The notes: generated from the letters alone by a model not told the origin. 64,000 nucleotides of DNA from Pinus tabuliformis (GCA_031772625.1 CM062804.1:1023913208-1023977207); one strand, 5' to 3'. Positions 45,106 through 58,696 are shown, counted from the stretch's first letter. Made by a program: numbers and translations.

Positions 45106-48100
45106 ATGCCCCGAGGAAAGAAAATTCAAACACCTAGTAAGGAACCTGAAAGCTCTAGCATGACTCATGAAGAAGAGGAAGAAATGCTACATGATATATC
45201 AAAATTACAAGAACAAGTGCAACAAATGTCACGCTCACAAAAGTTAACAGATGCTAAGATAAATGGCGTGGAAGCTAAGATGAATGGCATGAAAGCTAAG
45301 ATGGACAATTTGAAGATAGATTTGAACACAAATTTGAAGACAGGCATGGCAGATTTGAAGACAGATTTGACTAATTTTCTACAAGAAATACTTATTAATG
45401 GTGAAAAGGTAGTAAAGGAAACTCATGATGAGAACAAAAGAAATGTTAATCATGATTCCATAGACACTAATGTTGGATAGAAGAATCACCACATTCCAAA
45501 AATCGATATGAGGAAGTTTGATGGCAAGGATCCCGCCACATGGATATTACAGATGGAGCAATTCTTCGATCTCAATAATGTGCAAAACACACAAAAGGTA
45601 CGTATGGAAACTTTATATTCGGAACCAAATCAGTTTGTATGGTATCAATAGCTTTGTTCTCATAAACAGTTTATCACTTGGGAAATTTTTATGGAAGAAT
45701 TGATAGCACATTATGAGGATACAAAAAGCAACACTTTTTTTAGCCAATTGATAAGTCTCAAACAAAAGGGTTCAATAATGGAGCACATTGAGGAGTTCCA
45801 AAAATTGAACATAAGGGTAAAAGATATTCCAGAGGAGCATAGGATTGATGTGTTCATAGTGTCTTTAAAGGATAATATCCAACATGATGTGCGCCTTTGG
45901 GAACCTGATTCATTAGAGAAGGAATTCAGGTTAACAAGAAAAATGGAAAGCAAAATTATGGCAACTAGGAAGCATACCATTCACAACTATAAAGACGGAA
46001 GTGTTGTTGCCCATAGTCTTCCACAACCTACAAGGTTGACACCACAACAATTGGAAGAAAAAAGAGAAAAAGGGATTTGTTACAATTGTGATAGCAAATA
46101 CACAAAAGGTCATAAGTGTGCTGAGAAGAAATCATTCTACATAGATTGTGAAGAGGAAGAAGAAAAGGAGCAAGAAAGGTCAAAAGAAGAGAATATATTC
46201 CAGGAAAAAAACCTAGATGAAGAACAAATAAATCCGACCATATCTTGTAATGCATTGGCAGGAATTACCACTCCTCAAACCATCAAGATAGAAGGACAAA
46301 TCAAGAAGAAAAAGGTAATAGTGTTGATTGATTCAGGAAGCACACACAATTTCATTCATTGTAGGGTAGCAAAAGAATTGAATTGCTTCCTATATCCAGC
46401 ACCAGAGTGTCAAGTGATCATTGCAAATGGAGGAACAATAAATTGTTCTGGAAAGTGCCATAATATCAAGCTATCCATGGGAGAATATGTATTGACTAGC
46501 CCAATGCTTTCCATTCCAATGGGAGGTGCTGATGTTGTACTAGGAGTCCAATGGATACAATCCTTGGGTACAATAGCTTTTAATTTTCAAGAACTTTTCA
46601 TGAAATTTTCTATGGAAGGGAAGGAAGTTGAATTAAGGGGTATTGCAGGGAAACCAGGAAAGATAATCAGCTCTAATGGCATGACAAAGCTTCTAAAAAT
46701 GGAGCAAAGAGGTGTAATTGCACAATTATGTTCGCTAGATGTTTCCACATTGGAATCATCTATTTCTCTAGATCTCCAAAAAGTCCTGGACAATCATTCC
46801 AAGGTATTTGAGACTCCCAAAGGTCTCCCACCTATGCGTGATCATGATCATGCTATTCATCTGATTCCAGGAAGTGTTCCTCCAAACATCAGGCCGTACA
46901 GATATCCATATGTCCAAAAAAGTGAAATTGAACGTATGGTTGCAGAAATGCTAGAGGCTAGTATAATTCAACTGAGTCAAAGTTCTTTCTCAGCTCCAGT
47001 AGTATTGGTCCACAAGAAGGATGAATCATGGCGCATGTGTCCAGATTATAGGGACCTCAACAAGCTCACTATTAAAGATAAGTTTCCCATTACTGTCATT
47101 GATGAATTACTGGATGAATTGCATGGATCAATTTACTTCACCAACCTGGATCTTCGTTCGGGATATCATCAAATCAAAATGAAGATTGAAGACATTCTGA
47201 AAACAGCATTTAGAACTCATGAGGGTCATTATGAATTTTTGGCCATGCCTTTTGGCCTTACCAATGCACCTTCAACATTTCAAGGTTTGATGAATTCAAT
47301 TTTCAAACCATTCCTTAGAAAATTTGTGTTGGTATTTTTTGATGATATACTAATCTACAACAAGTCTTGGAAGGATCATGTTGAACATGTTGACAAGGTG
47401 CTACAACTATTGGAGGAGAAACAATTATATGCAAAAAGATCCAAATGTTTCTTTGGAGTCCAGGAGGTGGAATATTTGGGTCATATTGTATCTCATGAAG
47501 GAGTTAAGGTAGACCCTAGCAAAATTAAAGCCATTAAGAAATGGAAAATCCCCAGATCCATAAAGCATCTGTGAGGATTTCTTGGGTTGACAGGGTATTA
47601 TCGCAAGTTCGTTAAGAATTATGGGAGAATAGCAGCACCTCTAACAACATTATTGAAGAAAGATTCATTTTCATGGACTCCGGAAGCAACAAAGTCCTTT
47701 AAACATCTTAAAGAGGCAATGTGCCAAGCACCGGTCTTAGCTACACCGGACTTCACAAAAACCTTTATTGTGGAATGTGATGCTTCATGAAATGGAATTG
47801 GTGTTGTTCTAATGCAAGATGAAAGACTCATTTCTTTTGAAATTCGTCCAATCAAGGGAAAGTTTTTAAGCAAAGCTATTTATGAGAAGGAAATGTTGGC
47901 AATACTCCATGCACTTAAGAAATGGCGACCCTACCTAATGGGAAGACACTTCAAGGTAAAAACGGATCATGATAGCCTTAAATACTTTTTAGAACAAAGA
48001 TTATCCTCTGAAGAGCAACAAAAGTGGGTCACAAAGATGTTGGGTTATGACTTTGAAATCATCTACAAAAAAGGGAAGAAAAATGTGGTGGCAGATGCAC

Positions 48101-49590
48101 TCTCAAGAAAGGATGAGGATATGGAAGCATTGTTGTGTGCCATTTCTATTATCCAACCAGATTGGATAAACGAAGCAAAGGAGGAATGGAAGAATAACGA
48201 AGAAGTGTGGGCACTTATTCGAAAGCTACAACAAGATTCCAGTACTTCTGATACATTTAGCTGGAAAAATGATTCGTTATGGTACAAAGATCGCTTATAC
48301 CTCTGTAAGAATTCCCAGCTAAAACAAAAGATTCTTAAGGAATTGCACACTTCTCCCTTAGGAGGGCACTCAGGATTTTTAAAAAATTACCACAAGGTTA
48401 AGAAGGAATTTTTTTGGGATGGCCTTAAATCAGATATTCAAAAGTTTGTGGCAGAATTTTTGGTTTGCCAACAAAATAAAGTTGAAACAATTAAGACACC
48501 GGGTCTATTACAACCTTTATCCATTCCAAGCCAACGTTGGGAGGAGGTTTCAATGGATTTTATCACAGGTTTACCCAAGTCTGAGGGAAAGAGTGTCATC
48601 ATGGTGGTAGTTGACAGACTTACCAAGTATGCACACTTTTGTGCATTATCACATCCATTTAAAGCCAGTACAGTTTCTACTGCATTTATGGAAACAGTTC
48701 AAAAGCTACATGGAAACCCAAAGATTATTGTAAGTGACAGAGATCCCATTTTCACTGGAAATTTTTGGACAGAATTATTTTCTTGTCTGGGTACTCAGTT
48801 AGCTCATAGCTCATCTTACCATCCTCAATCTGATGGGCAAACTGAGATAGTAAACAAATGTTTGGAAGGATATCTTCGTTGCTTTGTATCTGATAAACAG
48901 ACACAATGGGTCAAATGGTTGCCTCTGGCTGAATGGTGGTATAACACTTCCTTCCATACAGCAACAAAAATGACCCCATTTATGGCACTTTATGGGTACC
49001 AACCATCATCAATCACATCATATTTAAGAGAAAATTCTAAGGTTCAAGCAGTGGAACATCACATCGAACATCAACAACAAGTCCTCCAACTCTTAAAGGA
49101 TAACCTCGTGTTGGCACAAAATAGAATGAAACAACAGGCAGATCAACATCGCAATGAAAGAAGTTTTGATGTAGGTGATTGGGTATTCCTACAGCTACAA
49201 CCATATAAGCAAATGTCCCTAAAGCAAGCTAAGAAGGATAATAAATTATCACCAAAGTATTATGGTCCGTACAAGGTGTTGGAAAAGATTAGTACTATGG
49301 CATACAAATTGGAGCTTCCTGCAGCTTCTCGATTGCACCCAGTTTTCCATGTTTCATGTTTAAAGAAGGTTGTAGGCGACAAGTTCCCAGTTCAAACAAT
49401 ATTGCCAGAACTTGACGAGGAAGGAAAAATTATATTGGAACCAGAAGCAGTCATAGAAACAAGAACTCGACAGCTACGAAATCGATCAATTTCAGAGTAT
49501 CTTATCAAGTGGAAGAACTTATCCGCTGAAGATTCCACATGGGAGGATGAGAATTTTATGCAGAAGTATCCAGAACTACTCAAGCGTTGA
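45106..49590 (+). pseudogene. Gag-pol polyprotein of chromodomain element copy 1, four stops
   Basis: A single frame of 4485 nt (1494 codons) starts at ATG 45106. Gag has an N-terminal coiled coil (residues about 20-100, with repeats of the type AKMNGMKAKMDNLK) and a [14 protein letters not shown] knuckle (about 325-338). Protease DSGS is at about 409, and RT has FFDDIL with the catalytic DD at about 746-747. RNase H and the integrase zinc region follow, then D1151, D1211 and E1247 (D-D-35-E spacing), and a chromodomain at about 1445-1494 (EYLIKWKNLSAEDSTWED). In-frame stops lie at 45478-45480, 45649-45651, 47572-47574 and 47788-47790. Otherwise there are no indels relative to copy 2, so all catalytic residues remain. 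Confidence 0.93.
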
Positions 49591-49605
49591 GGACAACACT
49601 TTTTT

Positions 49606-49619
49606 GAAGGAGAGGGGCA
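49606..49619 (+). other. Polypurine tract
   Basis: GAAGGAGAGGGGCA directly precedes the 3' LTR and would prime plus-strand synthesis. The same tract is kept next to the 3' LTR of copy 2 (54183-54196, minus strand). Confidence 0.85.
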
Positions 49620-49952
49620 TGTTGGGTCCCTATAATACTAGTAATTACCCCATTAATACTGTAGTTATACCCCTTATTTATATTGTTGTGCCCCTATGAC
49701 CCCCATATTATTATTTCTGTGCCCCATAGAATCCCTCTATTGTTATTTTTGTGGCTTTATATTATTATTGTTAGGTCAGCTGATTTATATTGTGACTCCT
49801 TAGACTCCTATATATAGAAAGGAGGTTTTGTCATTTGTATCATCGAAGAATTGTTCATTTATGTAATGTAAAGGAGGTTGCCCCCACGAAGAGGCTGAAT
49901 TCTAAGGCATTGATCTATCTTTTCTATCTTTTCTTGAGCTGGTTTCATAACA
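49620..49952 (+). mobile_element. 3' LTR of chromodomain element copy 1
   Basis: It starts TGTTGGGTCCC and ends GGTTTCATAACA. It is 333 bp long. The TATA box is kept near 49808. Confidence 0.92.
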
Positions 49953-50352
49953 CGTGTTTCCTCAATTACCACCACTAGACATTTCTTCATCTAAATATCA
50001 TATGCATACGATCTATTCTAAAACATGTGGACTCGATAGACCTCCTGATCCTTGGGTGGTGTCACCTGCTCCTATGGAAGTGGATCGCGCTAATGAGCAT
50101 CCTTCACCACCTGTTGTGGAAGATATTTCCTCCTTGTTAGTCTCGTTAAAACCTCCTGAAGTTGGTCAAAAAATCCATCACAATATGGAACATGACCATG
50201 TTACTTTTCCCATATGGGCCATCCCTCCGCCTATTCTACATGAATCCCTTGATGAAAAAACCTCTCGATTAGTCAACTTGGAGGTCATGGATCTATCTAC
50301 TAATAATCATAGGGAGGTTATGCCTCTTTTTTCCTCTAGTATCCTCGATTAA
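49953..50352 (+). pseudogene. Old Ty3 pol, fourth segment
   Basis: After the chromodomain element the old frame continues as VFPQLPPLDISSSKYHMHTI, DPWVVSPAPMEVD and FPIWAIPPPILHESLDE, the poorly conserved linker between protease and RT in this lineage. It ends in a TAA after SSSILD at 50350-50352. RT, RNase H and integrase were not found downstream, so the element is truncated or too decayed to read. Confidence 0.65.
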
Positions 50353-52183
50353 AAACATGTAGAGCTCAGAAAAATAAATCTTGAGTTGACCTAAGGGGCA
50401 CCTCCTCGGCCTTCCTTTGAAATTCCACCCATGGACCGAGTCAAGTCTCGGGATTCTACTATTGAACATGCTAGCAAATTTCCCACTTCCTTACCACAAA
50501 CGAGCATATTGTACCGCATTTATGTATTGATCCTCCCTTATGTCCTTAGGTTAATTTGGATAGTGCGACTATGTAAGAATTTCCTTAGCATGGTCAACCT
50601 TTCCATATTGCTCAATTTTATTTCCTTTGGGTGGCCCCATATTTATGAGCCATATGGTCCCTTCATCCTCCATGAGTTTGCGTATAGAAACCCTTGGCCT
50701 GTGCCTAACTATGGGTGCACTTTAGTGTGACCTGCTGGACTGTGTTGCGCTTGTACATACTATATATAGGAGTATGATGATTTATCTCTTCTTGGCTTCG
50801 TGTGTGATGTGGGTACTTATATTGCCTTATTTATGCCACAAATAAATAAAAAAATTCAAATATTCAAAAAAACAAAAAAATATATGGTCTTGTTCCTACC
50901 GAATCGATGTTTTATATCTTTCATTATGTGATTTAACCATGGTTCTGGTCGTTTTGGATGGTTTTTACAGGATAGGATGTTGTTTCTATTGCAACATGCA
51001 TTGGACCTTAGGTGTGTTTCTCTTGAACTTAACATATAGGGGTAGGTCATATATCACTATCACCAAAGCATTATTGACCATAAGTGCCATATTTTTTCCT
51101 TAGGTCCAACCCTATCCAGTCACAACTTAAGCCACTTTCCATTATGCATGTCTTTTCTTGGTGGCAAATCTTACCTGCTCATGGATATCCTAGTTAGCAC
51201 CTCTTTTTCATCTTCGTGTACATGCAATTGATTTTATTCCCCTTTTTGGAACCCTTCCTTCAGGCCCGCCATCACTTAGAATCTGAGCCTCATATCCTCT
51301 TCTTCATCTCTTTTCTGGTTAAACCCTAGGAGGATTCCACTATTTTATCCCTTATGATTAACACTTTTTATCAACCTTCTTCTTCATGATGAGCCTTAGT
51401 TTCTCTCTTCCATTGTCATCATCTGCTTGGCCTACCTTCCACTCTCACTTGGTGTTTAGCACTGCGATGAATGGTCCTATTAGCAAGCCTCTTGTACTCA
51501 TTATGTCATGACTAGTTCCATCATTACTGGAACCAATATCTATCATCTATACCACTTATTCATCAAGGAGGAGTTTTCTTTAAGCTATTTTCAGGCTCAT
51601 TAATTTAGAAAAGATTGTTGAGTGAACTTTTATACTTCATGCTCATTAAAGTACTTGAAGTGTCATCTACCTAATATAAGTTTAACCCTTTTCGTGACTG
51701 GGATAGACTAGTTAGGAAAAAAGGAATAGCCTATTCTATTGTGGCTAGGAGGTTCCCCTTGTACACTTTTTTCTATTTTTTGTGCTTGAGGGACAACTTT
51801 ATGAAAATGGAACTTATAAAAAGAGAAGCGGGGGAACATATTTTTCCTTAGTCATTGAAATGGAAATGTCAGTTGCGTCACTCTTGAACATGGCACCTGT
51901 CTGTTTAATTATCTCACAGTTGGGGTTTAGTTTTCCTCTGTGTCATACCCTCCATATGAGTCTCTTTACTCCTCCAGATGATTACTCTTCCAATAATATG
52001 GAGCGTGCTTTGATGCCTCCTACATCGTTGCATAATATCACATGATACTCATTAGTCTCATATAGAAAATTATGGTACTACTTATTCTAAACTTGTTTAG
52101 GGTGGGAAGAGTATGGAAGTTTAGAATACAGCTAGCTACATGAGAGAGACATAGACGGTTCTGCTAGATTTTCTTTTGTAAAT
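50353..52183. other. No gene recognised
   Basis: This is non-coding DNA after the old Ty3 segment. A 99-codon frame at 50431-50730 and an 87-codon frame at 51782-52045 show no family motif. RT of the old Ty3 element was looked for here on both strands and not seen. Confidence 0.45.
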
Positions 52184-52708
52184 CCCATTTTTGAAATGTG
52201 CATTAGATAAGCCTCTTCAGTTTTGTATGTAATATTTCAACGTGCTTGAGAGGCTGCATGAATGCATGTGTTTGCAAGATTTAAGTGGAGATATGGGGTA
52301 TCACCTTGGTGTATTAAGAGGCGAGATAACATAACTAAGAGAAACAATGATGTCTTCCTCAAAGAGTTCTTTTGAGGAACAAAGAATTGCTATTCGTAGG
52401 ACTTACAATAGAAAGAGATGCACCATCATGTAATCCATCAAAATTGTTGTTTGATTAGTTATGGTTCTTCCATTTCCAAATGTGCATTAACTGAGCCCCT
52501 TTAGTTTTGTTTGAAATACTACAATGTGCTCAAGAGGTTACCTGAATGCAAGTGTTTGCAAGATTTAAGAGAAGATATGGGATATCAAATTGGTGGATTC
52601 AGAGGTGAGATAACATAGCTAAGAGATATGATGATGTGTTCCTGAAAGAGTTCTTTCGAGCAACAAATAATTGCTAGCTTCAAGAATTATAACAGAAAGA
52701 GATACACA
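52184..52708. repeat. Tandem duplication, 284-bp offset, two copies
   Basis: Copy 1 (52184-52431) and copy 2 (52470-52708) share TGTGCATTA, GTTTGCAAGATTTAAG, GAGATAACATA, AAAGAGTTCTTTYGAG and AGAAAGAGAT in the same order. Divergence is moderate. There is no coding potential. Confidence 0.75.
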
Positions 52709-53849
52709 AGTTGAACATCTAGAAAGGAATTTATATGAGATCATAGTTTCAACTGATAAATTCAAGCCAATGGCAACTGAAGTAGTGATCATTAAGTATA
52801 TCAAAAACTAGTGGTGTTAAAAAAGGACAAGGATGAATGAGTGCTTTCAAAGGATAACTTGAACAAATTTTCTTGAAAGTTTCATTTTGATGGTGTAAGA
52901 GTCTTTGTATCAAGTTCTCTTCCCCCATTTGATTATATTTTATCTCATTTTTCTCGATATGTGTCAAGTCAGACTCCAAACGCTAAAGAGGTTAGACAAC
53001 TACATAACTAGAAACCTAGCAATCCTAAGCTTTTATACAATGAAAATTTACATATAGAATGCATGGTAAACATACATGGTTGACAATCTAATGAGCTAAA
53101 GATGTACATTACTACAATTTAAGGGCACCAACTATGGATAGAGGATCAAATATATAATTCCTAATGGCAATGCATAGTTTTATGCATTGTAAATAATTTA
53201 AAATATTGATGGAACGAGCTTCGAAGAATATGATCCCTCCTATTTTCCAGAGCTTTGGAGAGATCCATCCATTGGAGAGTCGTTTGGAGGATAAAAACAA
53301 ATGCATTGGAAAAGCTCTTTGAAATTCCTCGAATTACCCCCAACTCATCCATCCTTCCATAAGATCCATTGGGATATGCTCAGATTCTTCTCGTAGTTTT
53401 CATCACCACCACTACACCTCCTATTACTTGTTCCTCTTCACATTTCAACAAGTACAATAGGTCCTCCATGGGAATCTAGTGTGCCAGAATATAGACCCTT
53501 CCCCTCACTCACTCCATCTTGCTCTCTGCACATCTAACCAACAATAAATTCATCCCATAATCGATTATTACCAGACAACTCCATTGTTGTATTAAGCCAC
53601 TATAGTTTGAGACAACAAAAGGGCTGAGATGGAGTATTGGGTCCTACAAAATTCACTCTATAGATAAGCTGAGGGATTTAACAAGGAGATATTTTGGAAA
53701 CACAAGGCTACGGGGCCCCTGGTTTGTAGTAAGATATGAAAACAAACATGTCCTTGAAGAGGATAATGCAGAAGGTAAAATTGAGTATAACTCTCCTGGA
53801 TCAAAAGATTTTTATGAACATGTTCACCACACACACATTGGTTGGTGAG
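52709..53849. other. No certain gene; coding-like stretch at 53650-53846
   Basis: One plus-strand frame runs about 63 codons without a stop up to the insertion site of the next element. It includes RRYFGNTRLRGPWFVVRYEN and KDFYEHVHHTHIGW. The composition is protein-like, but I do not recognise a family. It could be an exon remnant of a host gene cut by the element at 53850. Confidence 0.3.
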
Positions 53850-54182
53850 TGTTATGAAACCAGCTCAAGAAAAGATAGAAAAGATAGATCAACGCCTTAG
53901 AATTCAGCCTCTTCGAGGGGGCAACCTCCTTTACATTACATAAATGAACAATTCTTTGATGATTCAAATGACAAAACCTCCTTTCTATATATAGGAGTCT
54001 AAGGAGTCACAATATAATCCAGCCGACCTAACAATAATAATATAAAGCCACAAAAATAACAATAGAGGGATTCTATGGGGCACAGAAATAACAATATGGG
54101 GGTAATAGGGGAACAACAATATAAATAAAGGGTATAACTATAATAGTAATGGGGTAATCACTAGTATTATAGGGACCCAACA
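53850..54182 (-). mobile_element. 3' LTR of chromodomain element copy 2
   Basis: On the plus strand it starts TGTTATGAAACC and ends AGGGACCCAACA. A TATA box is kept (TCTATATATAGG near 53981-53996, minus orientation). Confidence 0.93.
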
Positions 54183-54211
54183 TGCCCCTCTCCTTCAAAA
54201 AAGTGTTGTCC

Positions 54212-57200
54212 TCAACGCTTGAGTAATTCTGGATACTTCTGCATAAAATTCTCATCCTCCCATGTGGAATCTTCAGTGGATAAGTTCTTCCACTTGATAA
54301 GATACTCTGAAATTGATCGATTTCGTAGCTGTCGAGTTCTTGTTTCTGTGACTGCTTCCGGTTCCAATATAATTTTTCCTTCCTCGTCAAGTTCTGGAAA
54401 TTGTTTTTGAATTGGGAGCTTGTCGCCTATAACCTTCTTTAAACATGAAACATGGAAAACTGGGTGCAATCGAGAAGCTGCAGGAAGCTCCAATTTGTAT
54501 GCCATAGTACCAATCTTTTGCAACACCTTGTACGGACCATAATACTTTGGTGATAGTTTATTATCCTTCTTAGCTTGCTTTAGGGACATTTTCTTATACG
54601 GTTGTAGCCGTATGAATACCCAATCATCTACATCAAAACTTCTTTCACTGCGATGTTGATCTGCCTGTTGTTTCATTCTATTTTGTGCCAACACGAGGTT
54701 ATCCTTTAAGAGTTGGAGGACTTGTTGTTGATGTTCGATGTGATGTTCCATTGCCTGAACCTTAGAATTTTCTCTTAAATATGATGTGATGGATGGTGGT
54801 TGATACCCAAAAAGTGCCATAAATGGGGTCATTTTTGTTGCTGTATGGAAGGAAGTGTTATACCACCATTCAGCCAGAGGCAACCATTTGACCCATTGTG
54901 TCTGTTTATCAAATACAAAGCAACGAAGATATCCTTCCAAAAATTTGTTTACTATCTCAGTTTGCCCATCAGATTGAGGATGATAAGATGAGCTATGAGC
55001 TAACTGAGTACCAAGACAAGAAAATAATTATGTCCAAAAATTTCCAGTGAAAATGGGATCTCTGTCACTTACAATAATCTTTGGGTTTCCATGTAGCTTT
55101 TGAACTGTTTCCATAAATGCAGTAGAAAATGTACTGGCTTTAAATGGGTGTGATAATGCACAAAAGTGTGCATACTTGGTAAGTCTGTCAACTACCACCA
55201 TGATGACACTCTTTCCCTCAGACTTGGGTAAACCTGTGATAAAATCCATTGAAACCTCCTCCCAACATTGGCTTGGAATGGATAAAGGTTGTAATAGACC
55301 TGGTGTCTTAATTGTTTCAACTTTATTTTGTTGGCAAACCAAACATTCTGCCACAAACTTTTGAATATCTGATTTAAGGCCATCCCAAAAAAATTCCTTC
55401 TTAACCCTGTGGTAAGTTTTTAAAAATCCTGAGTGCCCTCCTAAGGGAGAAGTGTGCAATTCCATAAGAATCTTTTGTTTTAACTGGGAATTCTTACAGA
55501 GGTATAAGCGATCTTTGTACCATAACGAACCATTTTACCAGCTAAATGTATCAGAAGTACTGGAATCTTGTTGTAGCTTTCGAATAAGTGCCCACACTTC
55601 TTCGTCATTCTTCCATTCCTCCCTTGCTTCATTTATCCAATCTTTTTGGATAATAGAAATGGCACACAACAATGCTTCCACATCCTCATCCTTTCTTGAG
55701 AGTGCATCTGCCACCACATTTTGCTTCCCTTTTTTGTAGATGATTTCAAAGTCATAACCCAACATCTTTGTGACCCACTTTTGTTGCTCTTCAGAGGATA
55801 ATCTTTGTTCTAAAAAGTATTTAAGGCTATCATGATCCGTTTTTACCTTGAAGTGTCTTCCCATTAGGTAGGGTCGCCATTTCTTAAGTGCATGGAGTAT
55901 TGCCAACATTTCCTTCTCATAAATAGCTTTGCTTAAAAACTTTCCCTTGATTGGACGACTTTCAAAAGAAATGGGTCTTTCATCTTGCATTAGAACAGCA
56001 CCAATTCCATTTCCTGAAGCATCACATTCCACAATAAAGGTTTTTGTGAAGTCCGGTGTAGCTAAGACCGGTGCTTGGCACATTGCCTCTTTAAGATGTT
56101 TAAAGGCCTTTGTTGCTTCCGGAGTCCATGAAAATGAATCTTTCTTCAATAATGTTGTTAGAGGTGCTGCTATTCTCCCATAATTCTTAACAAACTTGCG
56201 ATAATACCCTGTCAACCCAAGAAATCCTCGCAGATGCTTTATGGATCTGGGGATTTTCCATTCCTTAATGGCTTTAATTTTGCTAGGGTCTACCTTAACT
56301 CCTTCATGAGATACAATATGACCCAAATATTCCACCTCCTGGACTCCAAAGAAACATTTGGATCTTTTTGCATATAATTGTTTCTCCTCCAATAGTTGTA
56401 GCACCTTGTCAACATGTTCAACATGATCCTTCCAAGACTTGCTGTAGATTAGTATATCATCAAAAAATACTAACACAAATTTTCTAAGGAATGGTTTGAA
56501 AATTGAATTCATCAAACCTTGAAATGTTGAAGGTGCATTGGTAAGGCCAAAAGGCATGACCAAAAATTCATAATGACCCTCATGAGTTCTAAATGCCGTT
56601 TTCGGAATGTCTTCAATCTTCATTCTGATTTGATGATATCCCGAACGAAGATCCAACTTGGTAAAGTAAATTGATCCATGCAATTCATCCAGTAATTCAT
56701 CAATGATAGGAATGGGGAACTTATCTTTAATAGTGAGCTTGTTGAGCTCCATATAATCTGGACACATGCGAAATGATCCATCCTTCTTGTGTACCAATAC
56801 TACTAGAGCTGAGAAAGAACTTTGACTCGGTTGAATTATACCAGCCTCTAGCATTTCTGCAACCATATGTTCAATTTCACTTTTTTGGACATAGGGATAT
56901 CTGTACAGCCTGATGTTTCGAGGAACACTTCCTGGAATCAGATGAATAGCATGATCATGATCACACATAGGTGGGAGACCTTTGGGAGTCTCAAATACCT
57001 TGGAATGATTGTCCAAGACTTTTTGGAGATCTGGAGAAATAGATGATTCCAATGTGGAAACATCTAGCGAACATAATTGTGCAATTACACCTCTTTGCTC
57101 CTTTTTTAGAAGCTTAGTCATGCCATTAGAGTTGATTATCTTTCCTGTTTTCCCTGCAATACCCCTTAATTCAACTTCCTTTCCTTTTGTAGAAAATTTG

Positions 57201-58696
57201 ATGAAAAGTTCTTGAAAATTAAAAGCTATTGTACCCAAGGATTGTAGCCATTGGACTCCTAGTACAACATCGGCACCTCCCATTGGAATGGAAAGCATTG
57301 GGCTAGTCAATACATATTCTCCCATGGATAGCTTGATATTATGGCACTTTCTAGAGCAATTTATTGTTCCTCCATTTGCAATCATCACTTGACACTCTGG
57401 TGCTGGATATAGGAAGCAATTCAATTCTTTTGCTACCCTACAATGAATAAAATTGTGGGTGCTTCCTGAGTCAATCAACACTATTACCTTTTTCTTCTTG
57501 ATTTGTCCTTCTATCTTGATGGTTTGAGGAGTGGTAATTCCCACCAATGCATTACAACATATGGTCAGATGTATTTGTTCTTCATCTAGGCTTTGTTCCT
57601 GGAATATATCCTCTTCTTTTGACCTTTCTTGCTCCTTTTCTTCTTCCTCTTCACAATCTATGTAGAATAATTTCTTCTTAGCACACTTATGACCTTTTGT
57701 GTATTTGCTATCACAATTGTAACAAAGCCCTTTTGCTCTTTTTTCTTCCAATTGTTGTGGTGTCAACCTTGTAGGTTGTGGAAGACTAGGGGCAACAACA
57801 CTTCCGTCTTTATAGTTGTGAGTGGTATGCTTCCTAGTTGCCATAATTTTGCTTTCCATTTTTCTTGCTAACCTGAATGCCTTCTCTAATGAATCAGGTT
57901 CCCAAAGGCGAACATCATGTTGGATATTATCCTTTAAAGACCCTATGAACACATCAATCCTATGCTCCTCTAGAATATCTTTTACCCTTATATTCAATTT
58001 TTGGAACTCCTCAATGTGCTCCATTATTGAACCCTTTTGTTTGAGACTTATCAATTGGCTAAAAAAAGTGTTGCTTTTTGTATCCTCATAATGTGCTATC
58101 AATTCTTCCGTAAAAATTGCCCAAGTGATAAATTGTTTACGAGAACAAAGCCATTGATACCATACAAACTGATTTGGTTCCAAATATACAGTTGCCATAC
58201 ATACCTTTTGTGCTTTTTGCACATTATTGAGATCGAAGAATTGCTCCATCTATAATATCCATGTGGCGGGATCCTTGCCATCAAACTTCCTCATATCTAT
58301 TTTTGGAATATGGTGATTCTTCGATCCAACATTAGCGTCTATGGAATCATGATTAACATTTCTTTTGTTCTCATCATGAGTTTCCTTTACTACCTTTTCA
58401 CCATTAGTAAGTATTTCTTGTAGAAAATTTGTCAAATCTGTCTTCAAATCTGCCATGCCTGTCTTCAAATTTGTGTTCAAATCTATCTTCAAATTGTCCA
58501 TCTTAGCTTCCATGCCATTCATCTTAGCTTCCAATCCATTTATCTTAGCATCTGTTAACTTTTGTGAGTGTGACATTTGTTGCACTTGTTCTTGTAATTT
58601 TGATATATCATGTAGCATTTCTTCCTCTTCTTCATGAGTCATGCTAGAGATTTCAGGTTCCTTACTAGGTGTTTGCATTTTCTTTCCTCGGGGCAT
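54212..58696 (-). pseudogene. Gag-pol polyprotein of chromodomain element copy 2, three stops
   Basis: The frame is 4485 nt, exactly the length in copy 1, from ATG at 58696 to TGA at 54212. Domains are the same: N-terminal coiled coil, zinc knuckle, protease with DSGS, RT with FFDDIL (DD at 56461-56456), RNase H, integrase and a C-terminal chromodomain. In-frame stops are at 58250-58252, 55535-55537 and 55028-55030, none shared with copy 1. The RT block CPDYMELNK has M where copy 1 has R. The longest open part is 904 codons (55535-58249), covering most of gag through RNase H. Confidence 0.94.

Larger units (their letters stand above)
44094..49952 (+). mobile_element. Chromodomain Ty3 element (Reina type), copy 1
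   Basis: LTRs of 334 and 333 bp (44094-44427, 49620-49952) flank a full-length gag-pol. The flanks GGTGT (44089-44093) and CGTGT (49953-49957) match at four of five bases as a target duplication. Short LTRs, total length 5.86 kb, a single gag-pol frame and a C-terminal chromodomain fit the Reina clade of chromoviruses. By eye about 15 LTR differences are visible (roughly 4-5 percent). It lies inside the old Ty3 element, whose reading resumes at 49953. Confidence 0.93.

Noticed and set aside
50431..50730. 99-codon frame as RT of the old Ty3 element
   Set aside because: No RT motif, no YxDD and no resemblance to the expected downstream domains.
47619..58091. Numerous short frames on the strand opposite the polyproteins
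   Set aside because: They are antisense shadows present in both chromodomain copies because the sense coding sequence is shared.
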